In this document: positions 8,871 to 18,479 of the stretch, in pieces
How the letters are laid out: each line of letters opens with the position of its first letter
How positions within the stretch are numbered: position 1 is the stretch's first letter
Assembly: GCA_016712985.1 (NCBI GenBank)
Contig: JADJQA010000009.1
Span: 1 to 64,000, forward strand
Length of the DNA stretch: 64,000 nt
Source of the DNA: Sulfuritalea sp.
GTDB taxonomy: Bacteria; Pseudomonadota; Gammaproteobacteria; Burkholderiales; Rhodocyclaceae
Reading direction: 5' to 3'
Made by a program: the position numbers and the translations under genes
The notes under the pieces: generated by a model
The model's input: only the letters and a program-made list of their open reading frames with translations
The model's database searches: none
Told to the model about the DNA's origin: nothing

Positions 8871-9837
8871 GATCGTGCAGCGCAAGTGCCCGCAGGCCGG
8901 CGGCAAGCTGCGCCGGTCCATTGTCCGGGGCGAGACGAATCCCCGGTAACAGCAAGCCCCAGGCCAGCCCCGCGGCATCGGCATCGATCATCCAGCGGGC
9001 GAGAATGCACAGGCGCTGTTCGCTGTCGATCGCGGCCGGCAGTCCATCCCAGTCCAGCCAGAGCTGTTGCGCCGCCGCGCCCGAGAACAGCTTGGTCAGC
9101 AGCGGTCCGTCCTGTTGCCGGGCGACTGCCTTCCACGCCACATGGCGCGGCGGATCGGCTACCTGATGGTTGCGCAGCCCGGAAAAGTCATCCGCGCCGG
9201 AGCCCTCCCGCACGGATCCCCGCGCCGACTCACCCCGCCATGGCAGGGGTGGCGCCTTGGTCGCCGGCGTCGGATAGACCAGGCAACTCAGGTCGGGCAC
9301 GGCGTAGCTCCAGGCGCGGACCAGACCCAGGGGCCAGGTGGTCTCGATGGTAACGCGCGGTATCGACAGCCAGCCGCGCCGGGTGGCGGCGGTATCCAGC
9401 GTGGCCACGGTGCTGGCTTGCGGGCCGATATCGACTTCAATCGGCGCTTCATCGTTGAAGAACAGGCGCAGACTGGTCCGCGTCTCAGGACGGGGGTTCG
9501 CCAGCACCAGATCGAACTGGGCCAGGCCACCGGCGAATACGGGCTCGCAACGGCCGGGGCGAATCGAGATCAACGCCAGGTTGCGGAAGGTGTGGAGGAT
9601 GGCGACGATGCCCAATCCGCCCAGCAGAAATACCAATGCGTGCCCCAGGCTCAGGTTGTAGTTCATCGCACCGAGCAGAATGACACCGAGCGCCGTGGCG
9701 TAGGCCAGCCCTGCCTGGGTGGGTAGGACATAGACGCGGCGCTGGGTGAGGACGATCGGCGCTGGTTCCGGCGAGCGGACGCGCAGCGCCCAGCGGACGA
9801 AGGTTTCGTGCAGCCGGTGACGCAGGGTTGCCTGCAT
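8857..9837 (-). CDS. DUF58 domain protein
   Basis: A protein of about 326 residues from MQATLRHRLHETF. Two N-terminal hydrophobic segments (AGLAYATALGVILLGAM; ALVFLLGGLGIVAIL) precede a beta-rich region and the DUF58 signature (DDFSGLRNHQVADPPRHVAWKAVAR). The frame is open further upstream to 9966, but that stretch is a repeat element, so ATG 9837 is preferred. A short Pro/Arg/Glu-rich insertion (PPLPWRGESARGSVREG) before the DUF58 motif looks like an in-frame palindromic intrusion. The gene lies between moxR and the transglutaminase gene, with which it overlaps. Confidence 0.87.
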   Translation of the reverse strand: MQATLRHRLHETFVRWALRVRSPEPAPIVLTQRRVYVLPTQAGLAYATALGVILLGAMNYNLSLGHALVFLLGGLGIVAILHTFRNLALISIRPGRCEPVFAGGLAQFDLVLANPRPETRTSLRLFFNDEAPIEVDIGPQASTVATLDTAATRRGWLSIPRVTIETTWPLGLVRAWSYAVPDLSCLVYPTPATKAPPLPWRGESARGSVREGSGADDFSGLRNHQVADPPRHVAWKAVARQQDGPLLTKLFSGAAAQQLWLDWDGLPAAIDSEQRLCILARWMIDADAAGLAWGLLLPGIRLAPDNGPAQLAAGLRALALHDHGTQ

Positions 9838-9849
9838 GCGTTCTATCAA

Positions 9850-9966
9850 CGTGAAACGACTCGTTCGCGGCGCCCGGTAACAGTCGAGCGAAGCGAGCCG
9901 ATCAATAGCCCCCCGTGAGGGGGATTGGGGGCGGGCCGTCAATTTGCCTTTGACGTGTTTCATCAA
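9850..9966 (-). repeat. dispersed element of about 120 bp, copy A
   Basis: Read on the minus strand, this stretch begins ATGAAACACGTCAAAGGC, continues through GGCCCGCCCC, a short palindrome (CCCCTCACGGGGGG) and CGGCTCGCTTCGCTCGACT, and ends with TTTCACG just before the DUF58 start codon. Copy B at about 16.2 kb has the same order of blocks and also ends just before a start codon. It looks like a small mobile or palindromic cassette. Confidence 0.6.
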
Positions 9967-9996
9967 CAGGTATGCCGTGTCACCGCTGCATGAAAG

Positions 9997-10917
9997 TTAC
10001 GGCAGATCTACCGCCTCGATCAGGGCGGCGGCGACGGCCTCCACGTCGGTGCGTGCGGTATCGTCTGTCGGTCTCAGGCGATGCGCGATCACGCCGGGCA
10101 GCACGGCTTGCACATCTTCCGGCAATACGTGGTCACGGCCATCGAGCAGTGCCCAGGCGCGCGCCACTGCCAGCAGTGCCAGGCAAGCGCGTGGCGACAG
10201 CCCTGCCTGCCAGCGTGGTGCCGTCCGGGTATGCGCCGCCAGCGCCTGGACGTAGTCGATCAGGGCGGGCGAGGCATGAACCTGGCGCACCCGCTGCTGC
10301 AGTGCGATCAACTGCGGCGGCGTGATTCGCGGCGCCAGGTCGCTGACCATCTGTCGTCGGTCGGCGCCGGCGAGCAGTTCGCGTTCGGCCGCCGGATCCG
10401 GGTAGCCGAGCTCGATCTTGAGCAGGAAGCGGTCTAGCTGGGATTCGGGAAGGGGGAAGGTGCCGATCTGATGTGTCGGGTTCTGCGTCGCGATGACGAA
10501 AAAAGGTTCGGGCAGGGCACGGGTTTTTCCCTCCGCGGTCACCTGTCGCTCTTCCATCGCTTCGAGCAGGGCGCTCTGGGCTTTGGGCGTGGCCCGATTG
10601 ATTTCATCTGCCAGCACCACCTGCGTGAAGATCGGTCCCGGATGAAAATGAAACGTGCCGCTGTCCCGGTCGAAGATCGAGACCCCAAGGATATCCGCCG
10701 GCAGCATGTCGCTGGTGAACTGGATGCGCTGAAAATCCAGGCCCAATACCCTTGCCAGGACATGGGCCAATGTGGTCTTGCCGACACCCGGCAGATCCTC
10801 GATGAGCAGGTGCCCGCGCGCCAACAGGCAGGCCAGCGAAAGGCAAATGGGCCGCTCCTTGCCGAGGATGATGCGGTTGACGTCGCCCAGGATGGCGTCG
10901 AGTTCGGCGAGTCGCAT
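9997..10917 (-). CDS. MoxR-family AAA+ ATPase
   Basis: A 306-residue ATPase. Walker A is EDLPGVGKTTLAH, Walker B is VVLADEINRA, and sensor region ATQNPTHQIGTFPLPESQLDRF is diagnostic of MoxR AAA+ proteins. The lid domain has LSPRACLALLAVARAWALLDGR. MoxR proteins act as chaperone-like ATPases, usually with a DUF58/VWA partner, and the DUF58 gene lies next downstream. The 141-bp region between it and the divergent deacetylase gene should hold both promoters. Confidence 0.93.
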   Translation of the reverse strand: MRLAELDAILGDVNRIILGKERPICLSLACLLARGHLLIEDLPGVGKTTLAHVLARVLGLDFQRIQFTSDMLPADILGVSIFDRDSGTFHFHPGPIFTQVVLADEINRATPKAQSALLEAMEERQVTAEGKTRALPEPFFVIATQNPTHQIGTFPLPESQLDRFLLKIELGYPDPAAERELLAGADRRQMVSDLAPRITPPQLIALQQRVRQVHASPALIDYVQALAAHTRTAPRWQAGLSPRACLALLAVARAWALLDGRDHVLPEDVQAVLPGVIAHRLRPTDDTARTDVEAVAAALIEAVDLP

Positions 10918-11058
10918 GGGGGTCGGGGTTTTCTGCGGACTTTGAGGGATAATGCGCTTTTGGTTACGGTTGCTGCGCCAGATCGATCAAGCGGGCCTGC
11001 GCTCGCACCGAAACAGCGTTTTGCGTGGCATTGTAAGTCATCAGGCAAGACACCCGTC

Positions 11059-11985
11059 ATGACAATCACCGCCTTCATTACCCATCGCGACTGCTGGCAG
11101 CACGACATGGGGGCCCACCACCCGGAATGTCCGGATCGGCTTGGCGCCATCAACGACCGTCTGATCGCCTCGGGACTCGATGTGTACCTCGAGTTCCACG
11201 ATGCGCCGCTGGTCCAGGTGGATCAACTGCTGCGCGTGCATCCGCGCGCCTACATCGACCGCATGCACAGCCGCAGTCCGGCGCACGGCATCGTGCATCT
11301 CGATCCCGATACCGCGATGTCGCCTGGTACCTTGCAGGCGGCCCTGCGCTCGGCCGGCGCAGGTTGCTTCGCCACCGATCTGGTGATGCGCGGCGAAGCG
11401 CACAATGCCTTCTGTGCCATTCGTCCTCCAGGCCACCATGCCGAGCGCGCGAAGGCGATGGGCTTCTGCTTCTTCAACAACATCGCCATCGCCGTGCGGC
11501 ATGCGATCGAGGCCTGGGGTGTTTCGCGTGTCGCGATCATCGACTTCGACGTACATCACGGCAATGGTACCGAGGAGATCTTCTCCGACGACCCGCACGT
11601 CCTGATGGTCGGGATTTTTCAGCATCCGTTTTATCCCTATTGCGGAACCGAAGACCCGGCGCCCAACATGTGCAACGTGCCCCTGCCCGCGGGAACCCGC
11701 GGCGACGAGTTCCGTCAGGTGGTTTCCGACATCTGGTTTCCGCGGCTGCGGGAGTTCCGCCCGGAAATGATTTTCATCTCCGCCGGTTTCGATGCTCATT
11801 ACGAGGATGACATGGCCTCGCTGGCGCTGGTCGAGGCCGACTATGCCTGGGTCACGGAGCAGATCAAGCAGCTCGCCGGCGAGTTCGCCAAGGGGCGCAT
11901 CGTCTCCTTGCTGGAGGGCGGCTACGCGCTATCTGCCCTGGCCCGCAGCGTCGTCGCGCACATCAAGGTGCTGGCTGATTTGTAA
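11059..11985 (+). CDS. histone deacetylase-like amidohydrolase
   Basis: A 308-residue protein of the arginase/deacetylase fold. The motifs are RPPGHHAERAKAMGFCFFNN (the HH catalytic pair), IIDFDVHHGNGTEEIF (metal ligands Asp and His), SAGFDAH (metal-ligand Asp) and LEGGYAL. All catalytic residues of class II-like bacterial HDACs are present. It probably hydrolyses acetylated small amines or lysines; the substrate cannot be read from sequence. ATG 11059 starts at MTITAFITHRDCWQHDMG, which matches the family N-terminus. Confidence 0.92.
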   Translation: MTITAFITHRDCWQHDMGAHHPECPDRLGAINDRLIASGLDVYLEFHDAPLVQVDQLLRVHPRAYIDRMHSRSPAHGIVHLDPDTAMSPGTLQAALRSAGAGCFATDLVMRGEAHNAFCAIRPPGHHAERAKAMGFCFFNNIAIAVRHAIEAWGVSRVAIIDFDVHHGNGTEEIFSDDPHVLMVGIFQHPFYPYCGTEDPAPNMCNVPLPAGTRGDEFRQVVSDIWFPRLREFRPEMIFISAGFDAHYEDDMASLALVEADYAWVTEQIKQLAGEFAKGRIVSLLEGGYALSALARSVVAHIKVLADL

Positions 11986-12080
11986 GCTGGTTTTGCAGGG
12001 TGCGCGGCAGGATGTCCATCAGTTAGAATCCAGTCTCTTTCCTGCCGCGCTCCCTTCGGCATTCATTTTTGCATAATGTC

Positions 12081-12965
12081 ATGAAGACCATACAGGGTTC
12101 CATTCCCGCCATTCTCACGCCGATGCAGGACGACGGTTCGCTCGATCTGCCCGGCTTGCGGCGCCTGCTCGACTGGCACATCAGCGAGGGTTCGGATGGT
12201 GTCGTGATCGTCGGTACCACCGGCGAGTCGCCGACCGTGGACTACGACGAGCATTGCGCACTGATCGAAACGACGGTGAACCAGGTTGCCGGACGCATAC
12301 CGGTGATTGCCGGTACCGGCGCCAACTCGACGTCGGAGGCCATCGAACTGGCGCGGTTCGCCAGGCAGGCCGGCGCCGACGCCCACCTTTCCGTGGTGCC
12401 CTACTACAACAAGCCGACGCAGGATGGGCTGTTCCGGCATTTCAAAGCCATTGCCGAGGCGGTCGACCTGCCGATGATCTTGTACAACGTGCCGGGGCGC
12501 ACGGTGGCAGATCTGGCCACCGACACGACGCTGCGTCTGGCCCAAGTGCAAGGCATCGTCGGCATCAAGGATGCCACCGCCAATATCGAGCGCGGTGCGG
12601 ACCTGTTGCAGCGTGCGCCGCCCGGCTTCAGGGTGTACAGCGGGGACGACGCCACGGCTATCGCCCTGATGCTGCTGGGCGGCAAAGGTTCGATTTCGGT
12701 CACCGCGAATCTTGCGCCGGGCCTGATGCACCGGATGTGCGCCGCGGCCATCGCCGGCGACCTGGCGAAGGCGCGCGAGGCGCATTTTCGCTTGCTCGCC
12801 CTGCATCGCAACCTGTTTCACGAAGCCAATCCGATCCCGGTGAAATGGGCCGCGCAGCAGATGGGGCTGGTCGGCGGTGGTATCCGCTTGCCGATGACGC
12901 CTCTGTCGCCGGAGTTCCACGCGCGTGTGCGCGTGGCCATGCATGAAGCCGGCATCGTCCTCTGA
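12081..12965 (+). CDS. dapA: 4-hydroxy-tetrahydrodipicolinate synthase
   Basis: A 294-residue enzyme of lysine and diaminopimelate synthesis that condenses pyruvate with aspartate semialdehyde. GTTGESPTV lies near the active site. YNVPGRTV holds the catalytic Tyr, and GIKDATANIERG holds the Schiff-base Lys. YYNKPTQDGLFRHF is also family-typical. ATG 12081 gives MKTIQGSIPAILTPM, the usual N-terminus and length. bamC follows after 18 nt, the common beta- and gammaproteobacterial dapA-bamC arrangement. Confidence 0.96.
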   Translation: MKTIQGSIPAILTPMQDDGSLDLPGLRRLLDWHISEGSDGVVIVGTTGESPTVDYDEHCALIETTVNQVAGRIPVIAGTGANSTSEAIELARFARQAGADAHLSVVPYYNKPTQDGLFRHFKAIAEAVDLPMILYNVPGRTVADLATDTTLRLAQVQGIVGIKDATANIERGADLLQRAPPGFRVYSGDDATAIALMLLGGKGSISVTANLAPGLMHRMCAAAIAGDLAKAREAHFRLLALHRNLFHEANPIPVKWAAQQMGLVGGGIRLPMTPLSPEFHARVRVAMHEAGIVL

Positions 12966-12983
12966 CCGTAAAACCGATACTCA

Positions 12984-14132
12984 ATGAAACGTTCCTTCGC
13001 GCTGCTGGCCGTGTCGCTGCTGTTGATCGGTGTCCTTGCCGGTTGCAGCGGCAATATCCTTCCGGAATCAAAGAAGATCGAGTACAAGTCGGCGGGGAAA
13101 CTGCCGCCGCTCGAAGTCCCTCCCGACCTGACGCAGCCGAGCCGCGATGAGCGCTACGTGGTTCCGGACGTTTCCAGCGGCAAGGGTTCTGCCACTTACT
13201 CGGCCTACTCAAGTGAGCGCGCTGGACAGGCGCGCACCACGACGGCACAGGATCTGCTGCCCCAGGTCGACACGATGCGGATCGAGCGTTCCGGTACCCA
13301 GCGCTGGCTGGTGGTGACCGGCTCTCCTGAAAAGCTTTGGCCGGCCGTGAAGGAGTTCTGGCAGGAGATCGGTTTTCTGGTGAATCTGGAGATACCCGAA
13401 GCCGGCGTCATGGAAACCGACTGGGCGGAAAACCGCGCCAAATTACCCCAGGACATCATTCGTTCGGCCTTGGGCAAGGTCTTCGACAGTCTCTATTCGA
13501 CCGCGGAACGTGACAAGTTCCGTACCCGTCTGGAAAAGGGCGCCGAGCCGAACAAGGTTGAGATCTACATCAGCCACCGTGGCATGTACGAGGTATATGT
13601 CAACGAAGGCAGGACCGAGACCAGGTGGCAGCCGCGCCCGGCGGATCCTGAACTTGAGGCCGAGATGTTGCGGCGCCTGATGGTGCGTCTTGGCGTCGAG
13701 GAATCCGTGGCCAAGACCATGGTCGCGGCGGAGCAGCGGCAGCAGCGCGCCAAACTTTCCCGAGCCACCGATGGCGCGGGGGCATTGCTGCTCGAAGAGG
13801 CCTTTGACCGAGCCTGGCGACGCGTCGGCCTGGCGCTGGATCGCGTTGGTTTCACGGTGGAGGATCGCGATCGCTCGCAGGGCCTCTATTTCGTGCGCTA
13901 CGTCGATCCCGATACCGACGGCAAGAAAAAGGATGAAGACAAGGGTTTCATGTCCAAGCTGATGTTCTGGAGAGGCAGCTCGAGTGACAAACCGAGCCAG
14001 GCCCAGTACCGCATCCACCTCAAGTCGGAGGGCGAATCGACCACGGTGCAGGTGCTGACCCGCGAAGGGGGCGTTGATCGTTCGGACACTTCCAAGCGTA
14101 TTCTCGGCCTGCTGTACGAGCAGCTCAAATAG
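12984..14132 (+). CDS. bamC: outer membrane assembly lipoprotein BamC
   Basis: A 382-residue lipoprotein with a lipobox at VLAGC (Cys about residue 21). The segment KIEYKSAGKLPPLEVPPDL is the conserved unstructured BamC region that contacts BamD. Two helix-grip domains follow (TQRWLVVTGSPEKLWPAVKEFW, and LEEAFDRAWRRVGLALDRVGF). BamC is a subunit of the BAM complex that inserts outer-membrane beta-barrels. A Lys-rich linker (GKKKDEDKG) separates parts of the second domain. About 200 bp without a gene follow. Confidence 0.93.
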   Translation: MKRSFALLAVSLLLIGVLAGCSGNILPESKKIEYKSAGKLPPLEVPPDLTQPSRDERYVVPDVSSGKGSATYSAYSSERAGQARTTTAQDLLPQVDTMRIERSGTQRWLVVTGSPEKLWPAVKEFWQEIGFLVNLEIPEAGVMETDWAENRAKLPQDIIRSALGKVFDSLYSTAERDKFRTRLEKGAEPNKVEIYISHRGMYEVYVNEGRTETRWQPRPADPELEAEMLRRLMVRLGVEESVAKTMVAAEQRQQRAKLSRATDGAGALLLEEAFDRAWRRVGLALDRVGFTVEDRDRSQGLYFVRYVDPDTDGKKKDEDKGFMSKLMFWRGSSSDKPSQAQYRIHLKSEGESTTVQVLTREGGVDRSDTSKRILGLLYEQLK

Positions 14133-14336
14133 CCGCTTGTTCTGTCCGGCATGGTCTTGATGATCGCGCTGACGCTTGGTCAATCCGGGCCAGTTTGCCT
14201 GTTCTCGTCGTGCATCGATTACCGGAGGAATTGCGGTACCTGAAGTAACATCGCCCCGTTGATTGATGCCGGTTCGCAAGCCAGGGGCAGTCCCGTCAGC
14301 CGCCCGTGGTTCAAAGGCTTCGGGTAACAAACATCC

Positions 14337-16167
14337 ATGAGTTTCGGAAGCGAAAACCCCATCTCCCGGTCCGGGGGGGAAGACGGCCAGGCCGATGACT
14401 GGCTGGGCTTCGCCCGGGCGCAGACGGTGGAGCAACTTTGCCGCACTTGGCTGCCGATCCTGTGCGGCAGGATTGCCGGCGCGCGGGCGGGGTTGCTGTT
14501 GCTTCAGGAGCCCGACGGCAGCTATGCGCCGATAGCGGTCTGGCCTGGCGAGAACGACCTCAGCTATCTTGGGCCGGTTGCACAGGAGGCTCTGGTCCAA
14601 CGGCAGGGCGTCGTCAAGCGCCCTGGCGGATCCATCCAGTTTGCCTACCCGCTGGCTACCGACAAGGAACTTTTCGGTGCAGTGGTCGTTGAACTGGACG
14701 ACACCGACGAAGCCGCACTGACCAACGCCATTCGCCAGATGCACTGGGGCGCCGGCTGGCTCATCGAGCTCCACAGTCGGCGTACCCTCGGCGAGCAGGC
14801 CGCTGTCATCGAACGTTCGTCGTTTCTCTTCGACATCGTGCTTGCCGCGCTCGCGGAAGTTGATCTTGACAAGGCCGGGCTGGCCGTCGTGAACCGCCTG
14901 GCACAGCGCTTTGGCTGCCATCAGGTGCAGCTCGGCGTCGAGCGGGGCAAGACAGTCCGGGTGGCCGCCGTTTCAAATTCGGCCTGGTTTGACGAAAAGG
15001 CCAATATCGTTAACCTGGCCGCGCAGGCAATGAACGAGGCCTTCGATCAGCGCGCCCGGATCGTCCTGCCTGAAGCGGAACAGGGCGCGTCGCTGATTAC
15101 CCTTGGCTTGCGGCGCTATGCCGAGGAAACCGGCAGCCGGAGTCTCTGTGCCGTGCCGCTGGAAGCGGGCAACCTTGTTGTCGGCATCTGGTTGCTGGAG
15201 CGTGACGAGCCTTTCAGTTCGGCTGATCAGGAAGCGCTGGAAACCATCAGTCTCGCCCTGGGACCGGTTTTTCAACTGAAGGAGACCGCCGAAGAATCCT
15301 TGGCGTCTCACGCGGCGCGTAGCTGGAAGCGACTGTTGCAACGCACTACCGACACGTCGCATCCCGGCTTCAAGCTGCTGGCGGCGAGCGTGGTCTTGGT
15401 GACGCTTTTCCTGGCGTTCTTCCCGACCGACTATCGAGTCGCCAGCCAGGCATCGGTTGAAGGATCGGTCCAGCGCGTCGCCGTCGCGCCCTTCCAGGGC
15501 TATGTTCGCGAAGCGCCCGCCCGCGCCGGTGACGTGGTCAAGCAGGGCCAGGTGCTGGCGGTGCTGGAGGACAAGGATCTCAAGCTCGAACGCGTGCGCT
15601 GGGAGTCCGAACTTGAAGTCGCGTTGCGCAAGGAGCGCGAGGGAATGGCCAAAGCCGATCGAGTCGCCGCGCGTCTGGCATCGGCGCAGGCCGCCCAGGC
15701 GAATGCGCAGCTCGATCTGGTGCTGGAGAAGCTTGCGCGTGCAGGTTACCGCGCCCTTCGACGGTGTGGTGGTGCATGGTGACCTGTCCCAGCAACTTGG
15801 TTCGCCGGTCGAGCAAGGAAAGATCCTGTTCGAACTGGCGCCGCTGGATACCTGGCGGGTGATTCTGAAAGTCGATGAGCGAGACATTGCCCACCTGCGT
15901 GAAGGTTCGCCCGGCGAGCTTGTTCTGACCAGTCTGCCGGGGCAGGTCATCGCGCTGAAGGTTAAGAAGATCACACCGGTATCCACCGCCGAAGAAGGAC
16001 GCAACTACTTTCGAGTTGAAGCCGAGTTGCCCGAGGGCGCAGCCAAACTGCGCCCCGGCATGGAGGGCGTGGCCAAGGTCAACGCCGGAGAGCGCAGCCT
16101 GCTGTGGATCTGGACGCACCGGCTTACCGACTGGGTGAGATTGCTGGTCTGGGAATACACGCCCTGA
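14337..16167 (+). CDS. GAF-domain HlyD-type membrane adaptor (one frame break)
   Basis: A protein of about 610 residues once the frame break is joined. Two GAF-like regions lie at about 25-160 (AQTVEQLCRTWLPILCG) and about 180-330 (LAVVNRLAQRFGCHQVQLG; SRSLCAVPLEAGNLVVGIWLLE). One TM segment follows (LLAASVVLVTLFLAFFP, about 345-361), then an HlyD/lipoyl part (VAVAPFQGYVREAPARAGDVVKQGQVLAVLED), a coiled coil and a second lipoyl half (TAPFDGVVVHGDLSQQLGSPVEQG). The frame breaks at about 15736-15745, where RA is followed by QVTAPFDG in another frame. Cytoplasmic GAF sensors fused to a periplasmic adaptor are unusual. It begins the set with the M50 and SecA-like genes and probably helps export. 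Confidence 0.8.
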
Positions 16168-16196
16168 CGCTCATGGCAGCGAGAGACACCCGCTGA

Positions 16197-16319
16197 TGAT
16201 GAAACACGCGAAAGGCGAATTGAAGGCCCGCCCCTCCCATCCTCCCCTCGCGGGGAGGCTATTGATTGGCTCGCTGCGCTCGACTATCACCGGTCGCTCC
16301 GAAGCAGTTATTTCACGGT
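16197..16319 (+). repeat. dispersed element of about 120 bp, copy B
   Basis: This starts ATGAAACACGCGAAAGGC and runs through GGCCCGCCCC, a palindrome (CCTCCCCTCGCGGGGAGG) and TGGCTCGCTGCGCTCGACT to TTTCACGG, a few bases before the M50 start codon. It is the partner of the 9.85-9.97 kb copy. Both copies end right before a start codon, so they may carry expression signals. Confidence 0.6.
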
Positions 16320-16325
16320 AACGCA

Positions 16326-18479
16326 ATGAGTGGCGCCACCGCGATGTTGTCGACCAACTGGTACCGCGTTGCCGGCCTGAAGCCGCGCCTGCGCGGCCAT
16401 GTTCGGATCCACCGGCATGCCTACCGTGGCGAAATCTGGTACGTGATCGAGGATCGCGTCGCCGGCAAGTACCACCGCTTCAATCCTGCTTCCTACCGCG
16501 TCATCAGCCTGATGGACGGCAGGCGCAGCATGGAAGGGGTATGGAAGCGACTGACCGACCAGTTGGCCGACGATACGCCGGCCCAGGAAGATGTCATCAA
16601 GTTGCTCGGGCAGATGCATGCCTCCGACCTCATCCAGTGCGACGTCGATCCGGACGTCGCCGAACTGTTCGAGCGCCGCGGCAAACAGATCCGGCGTCAG
16701 TGGATGAGTCGTTACCTCAATCCAATCGCCTTGCGCTTTGCACTCTGGGATCCCGACAGATTCTTGATCCGGGCCGCTACCTTGTTGCGTCCGTTTGCTG
16801 GAATCGGCGGTCTGCTGCTCTGGCTGGCGGTGGTCCTGCCGGCACTGATTCTGGCACCATCGCACTGGCTGGACCTGACGCGCAATTTCAGCGAGCAACT
16901 GCTGACTCTGGACAATATCATCGTCATGGCCCTGGTATTTCCGCTGATCAAGGCGTGTCACGAACTGGGCCACGGCCTGGCCGTGAGAGCCAGGGGCGGC
17001 GAGGTGCACGAAATGGGGATCATGCTGCTCGTGCTCTTTCCACTGCCGTACGTCGATGCATCGAGTTCCTCGGCCTTCGTCAAGAAGACCGATCGAATGC
17101 TGGTCGGCGCCGCCGGCATGCTCACGGAACTGTTCATTGCGGCGCTGGCCTTTTATGCATGGCTCCTGCTGGAACCGGGTTTTGTTCGTTCGCTGGCCTA
17201 CAACATCATCGTTCTGGCCAGTGTGACGACGCTCCTTTTCAATGCCAATCCGCTGCTGCGTTACGACGGATACTACGTGCTTGCCGATTGGGCGGAGATC
17301 CCGAATCTGGCCAGCCGGGCCAACCAGTACTGGCAATACCTGGCCGAGCGCTACGTCTTCGGTGTCAGTCAGGCCCAGCCGCCGCCGGCCAGCGCCGGCG
17401 AGCGGCGCTGGTTCATCGGCTACGCACCGCTGGCCTTTGCCTATCGCCTCGTCGTGCTTTTCGGCATTACCCTGTTTATCGCCCAGCAGTACTTCATTCT
17501 GGGCGTCGCGCTGGCCCTCTGGGGCCTGGTGGCAAGTCTCGGCGTGCCCCTCTACAAGGGCATCGCCGCGGTGATGAGCGGCCCGCAGTATGCGGCGCGC
17601 GCGAATCGGGTGCGCGCCGTGCTGGCGGGCGTCGTTGTCGTTCTGTTGCTTTTCCTGTTTGTCGTACCCTTTCCCTATCACACGAAGGCGCAAGGTGTCG
17701 TCTGGTTGCCCGAACAAGCCATTCTGCGGACACGGGTCGATGGCTTCGTCACGACGGTCCTGGCGGAACCGGGCAACGCGCTGGCGCCGGGCGTAGCCGT
17801 CATGCGAAGCCATAATCCTGTCCTCGCCACCGAAGCGTTGGCTCAGGCATCGCGGCTCGAAGAGGTGCAGGCACGCTATGACGCCGCCTGGGGCGTGCGT
17901 CCGGCACAAGCCGGCCAGATCGAAGGGGAGCTGCGGCGCGAGCAGGAGGTGCTCGCCCGATTGCAGGACGAAGTCGCAAAGCTGACGCTGCGTGCCGAAG
18001 CCACCGGCATTCTGCTGATGGACAAGGCGCACGATCTGCCGGGGCGCTTCATGAAGAAGGGGGAGGTGGTTGGCTACGTGGTGGGCGAATACCTGCCGCT
18101 GGTTCGTGTCGTCGTTCCGCAATCGCTGGTCGATCCGGTCCGCGAGTCCACGCGGTCGGTGGACATCAGGCTGCCGCAGAACCTCGCCGCGAGCTGGCCG
18201 GCGCGGCTGATTCGGGCCGTGCCCAAGGCCGCCAGGGAACTCCCGAGTCCGGCGCTGGGCAAGAACGGGGGCGGGGAGATCGCCGTCGACCCGCAGGACT
18301 CGAATGGCATCAAGACCCTGGAATCGCTATTCGAGTTCGAGCTTGAATTGCCCAAGGATGTCCCCGGCCAGTACCTCGGCAGTCGTGTCTACGTGCGCTT
18401 CGAGCATCCAGCGGAACCGGTCGGTTACCGCGCCTGGCGTGGCTTGCGCCGGCTGTTCCTGTCCCAGTTCCATGTCTAG
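16326..18479 (+). CDS. M50 site-2-protease-type metallopeptidase with C-terminal HlyD-like part
   Basis: A 717-residue protein. The N-terminal ~150 residues are soluble (YRGEIWYVIEDRVAGKYHRF; a PqqD-like look is possible). The membrane peptidase core holds the zinc motif HELGH at 212-216 and NANPLLRYDGYY with the third ligand Asp at about 314, among several TM helices. After a TM (VLAGVVVVLLLFLFVVPFPY, about 437-456) comes an HlyD-like periplasmic part with VWLPEQAILRTRVDGFVTTVLAEPGNALAPG and a coiled coil. Catalytic residues are intact. ATG 16326 is preferred because it follows the repeat element. The gene overlaps the SecA-like start by eight bases. Confidence 0.88.
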   Translation: MSGATAMLSTNWYRVAGLKPRLRGHVRIHRHAYRGEIWYVIEDRVAGKYHRFNPASYRVISLMDGRRSMEGVWKRLTDQLADDTPAQEDVIKLLGQMHASDLIQCDVDPDVAELFERRGKQIRRQWMSRYLNPIALRFALWDPDRFLIRAATLLRPFAGIGGLLLWLAVVLPALILAPSHWLDLTRNFSEQLLTLDNIIVMALVFPLIKACHELGHGLAVRARGGEVHEMGIMLLVLFPLPYVDASSSSAFVKKTDRMLVGAAGMLTELFIAALAFYAWLLLEPGFVRSLAYNIIVLASVTTLLFNANPLLRYDGYYVLADWAEIPNLASRANQYWQYLAERYVFGVSQAQPPPASAGERRWFIGYAPLAFAYRLVVLFGITLFIAQQYFILGVALALWGLVASLGVPLYKGIAAVMSGPQYAARANRVRAVLAGVVVVLLLFLFVVPFPYHTKAQGVVWLPEQAILRTRVDGFVTTVLAEPGNALAPGVAVMRSHNPVLATEALAQASRLEEVQARYDAAWGVRPAQAGQIEGELRREQEVLARLQDEVAKLTLRAEATGILLMDKAHDLPGRFMKKGEVVGYVVGEYLPLVRVVVPQSLVDPVRESTRSVDIRLPQNLAASWPARLIRAVPKAARELPSPALGKNGGGEIAVDPQDSNGIKTLESLFEFELELPKDVPGQYLGSRVYVRFEHPAEPVGYRAWRGLRRLFLSQFHV

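Noticed and set aside
8857..8984. Longer N-terminus for the transglutaminase protein up to 8984
   Set aside because: That stretch is coding sequence of DUF58 in another frame and has no family similarity; ATG 8870 precedes the first TM region at the usual distance.
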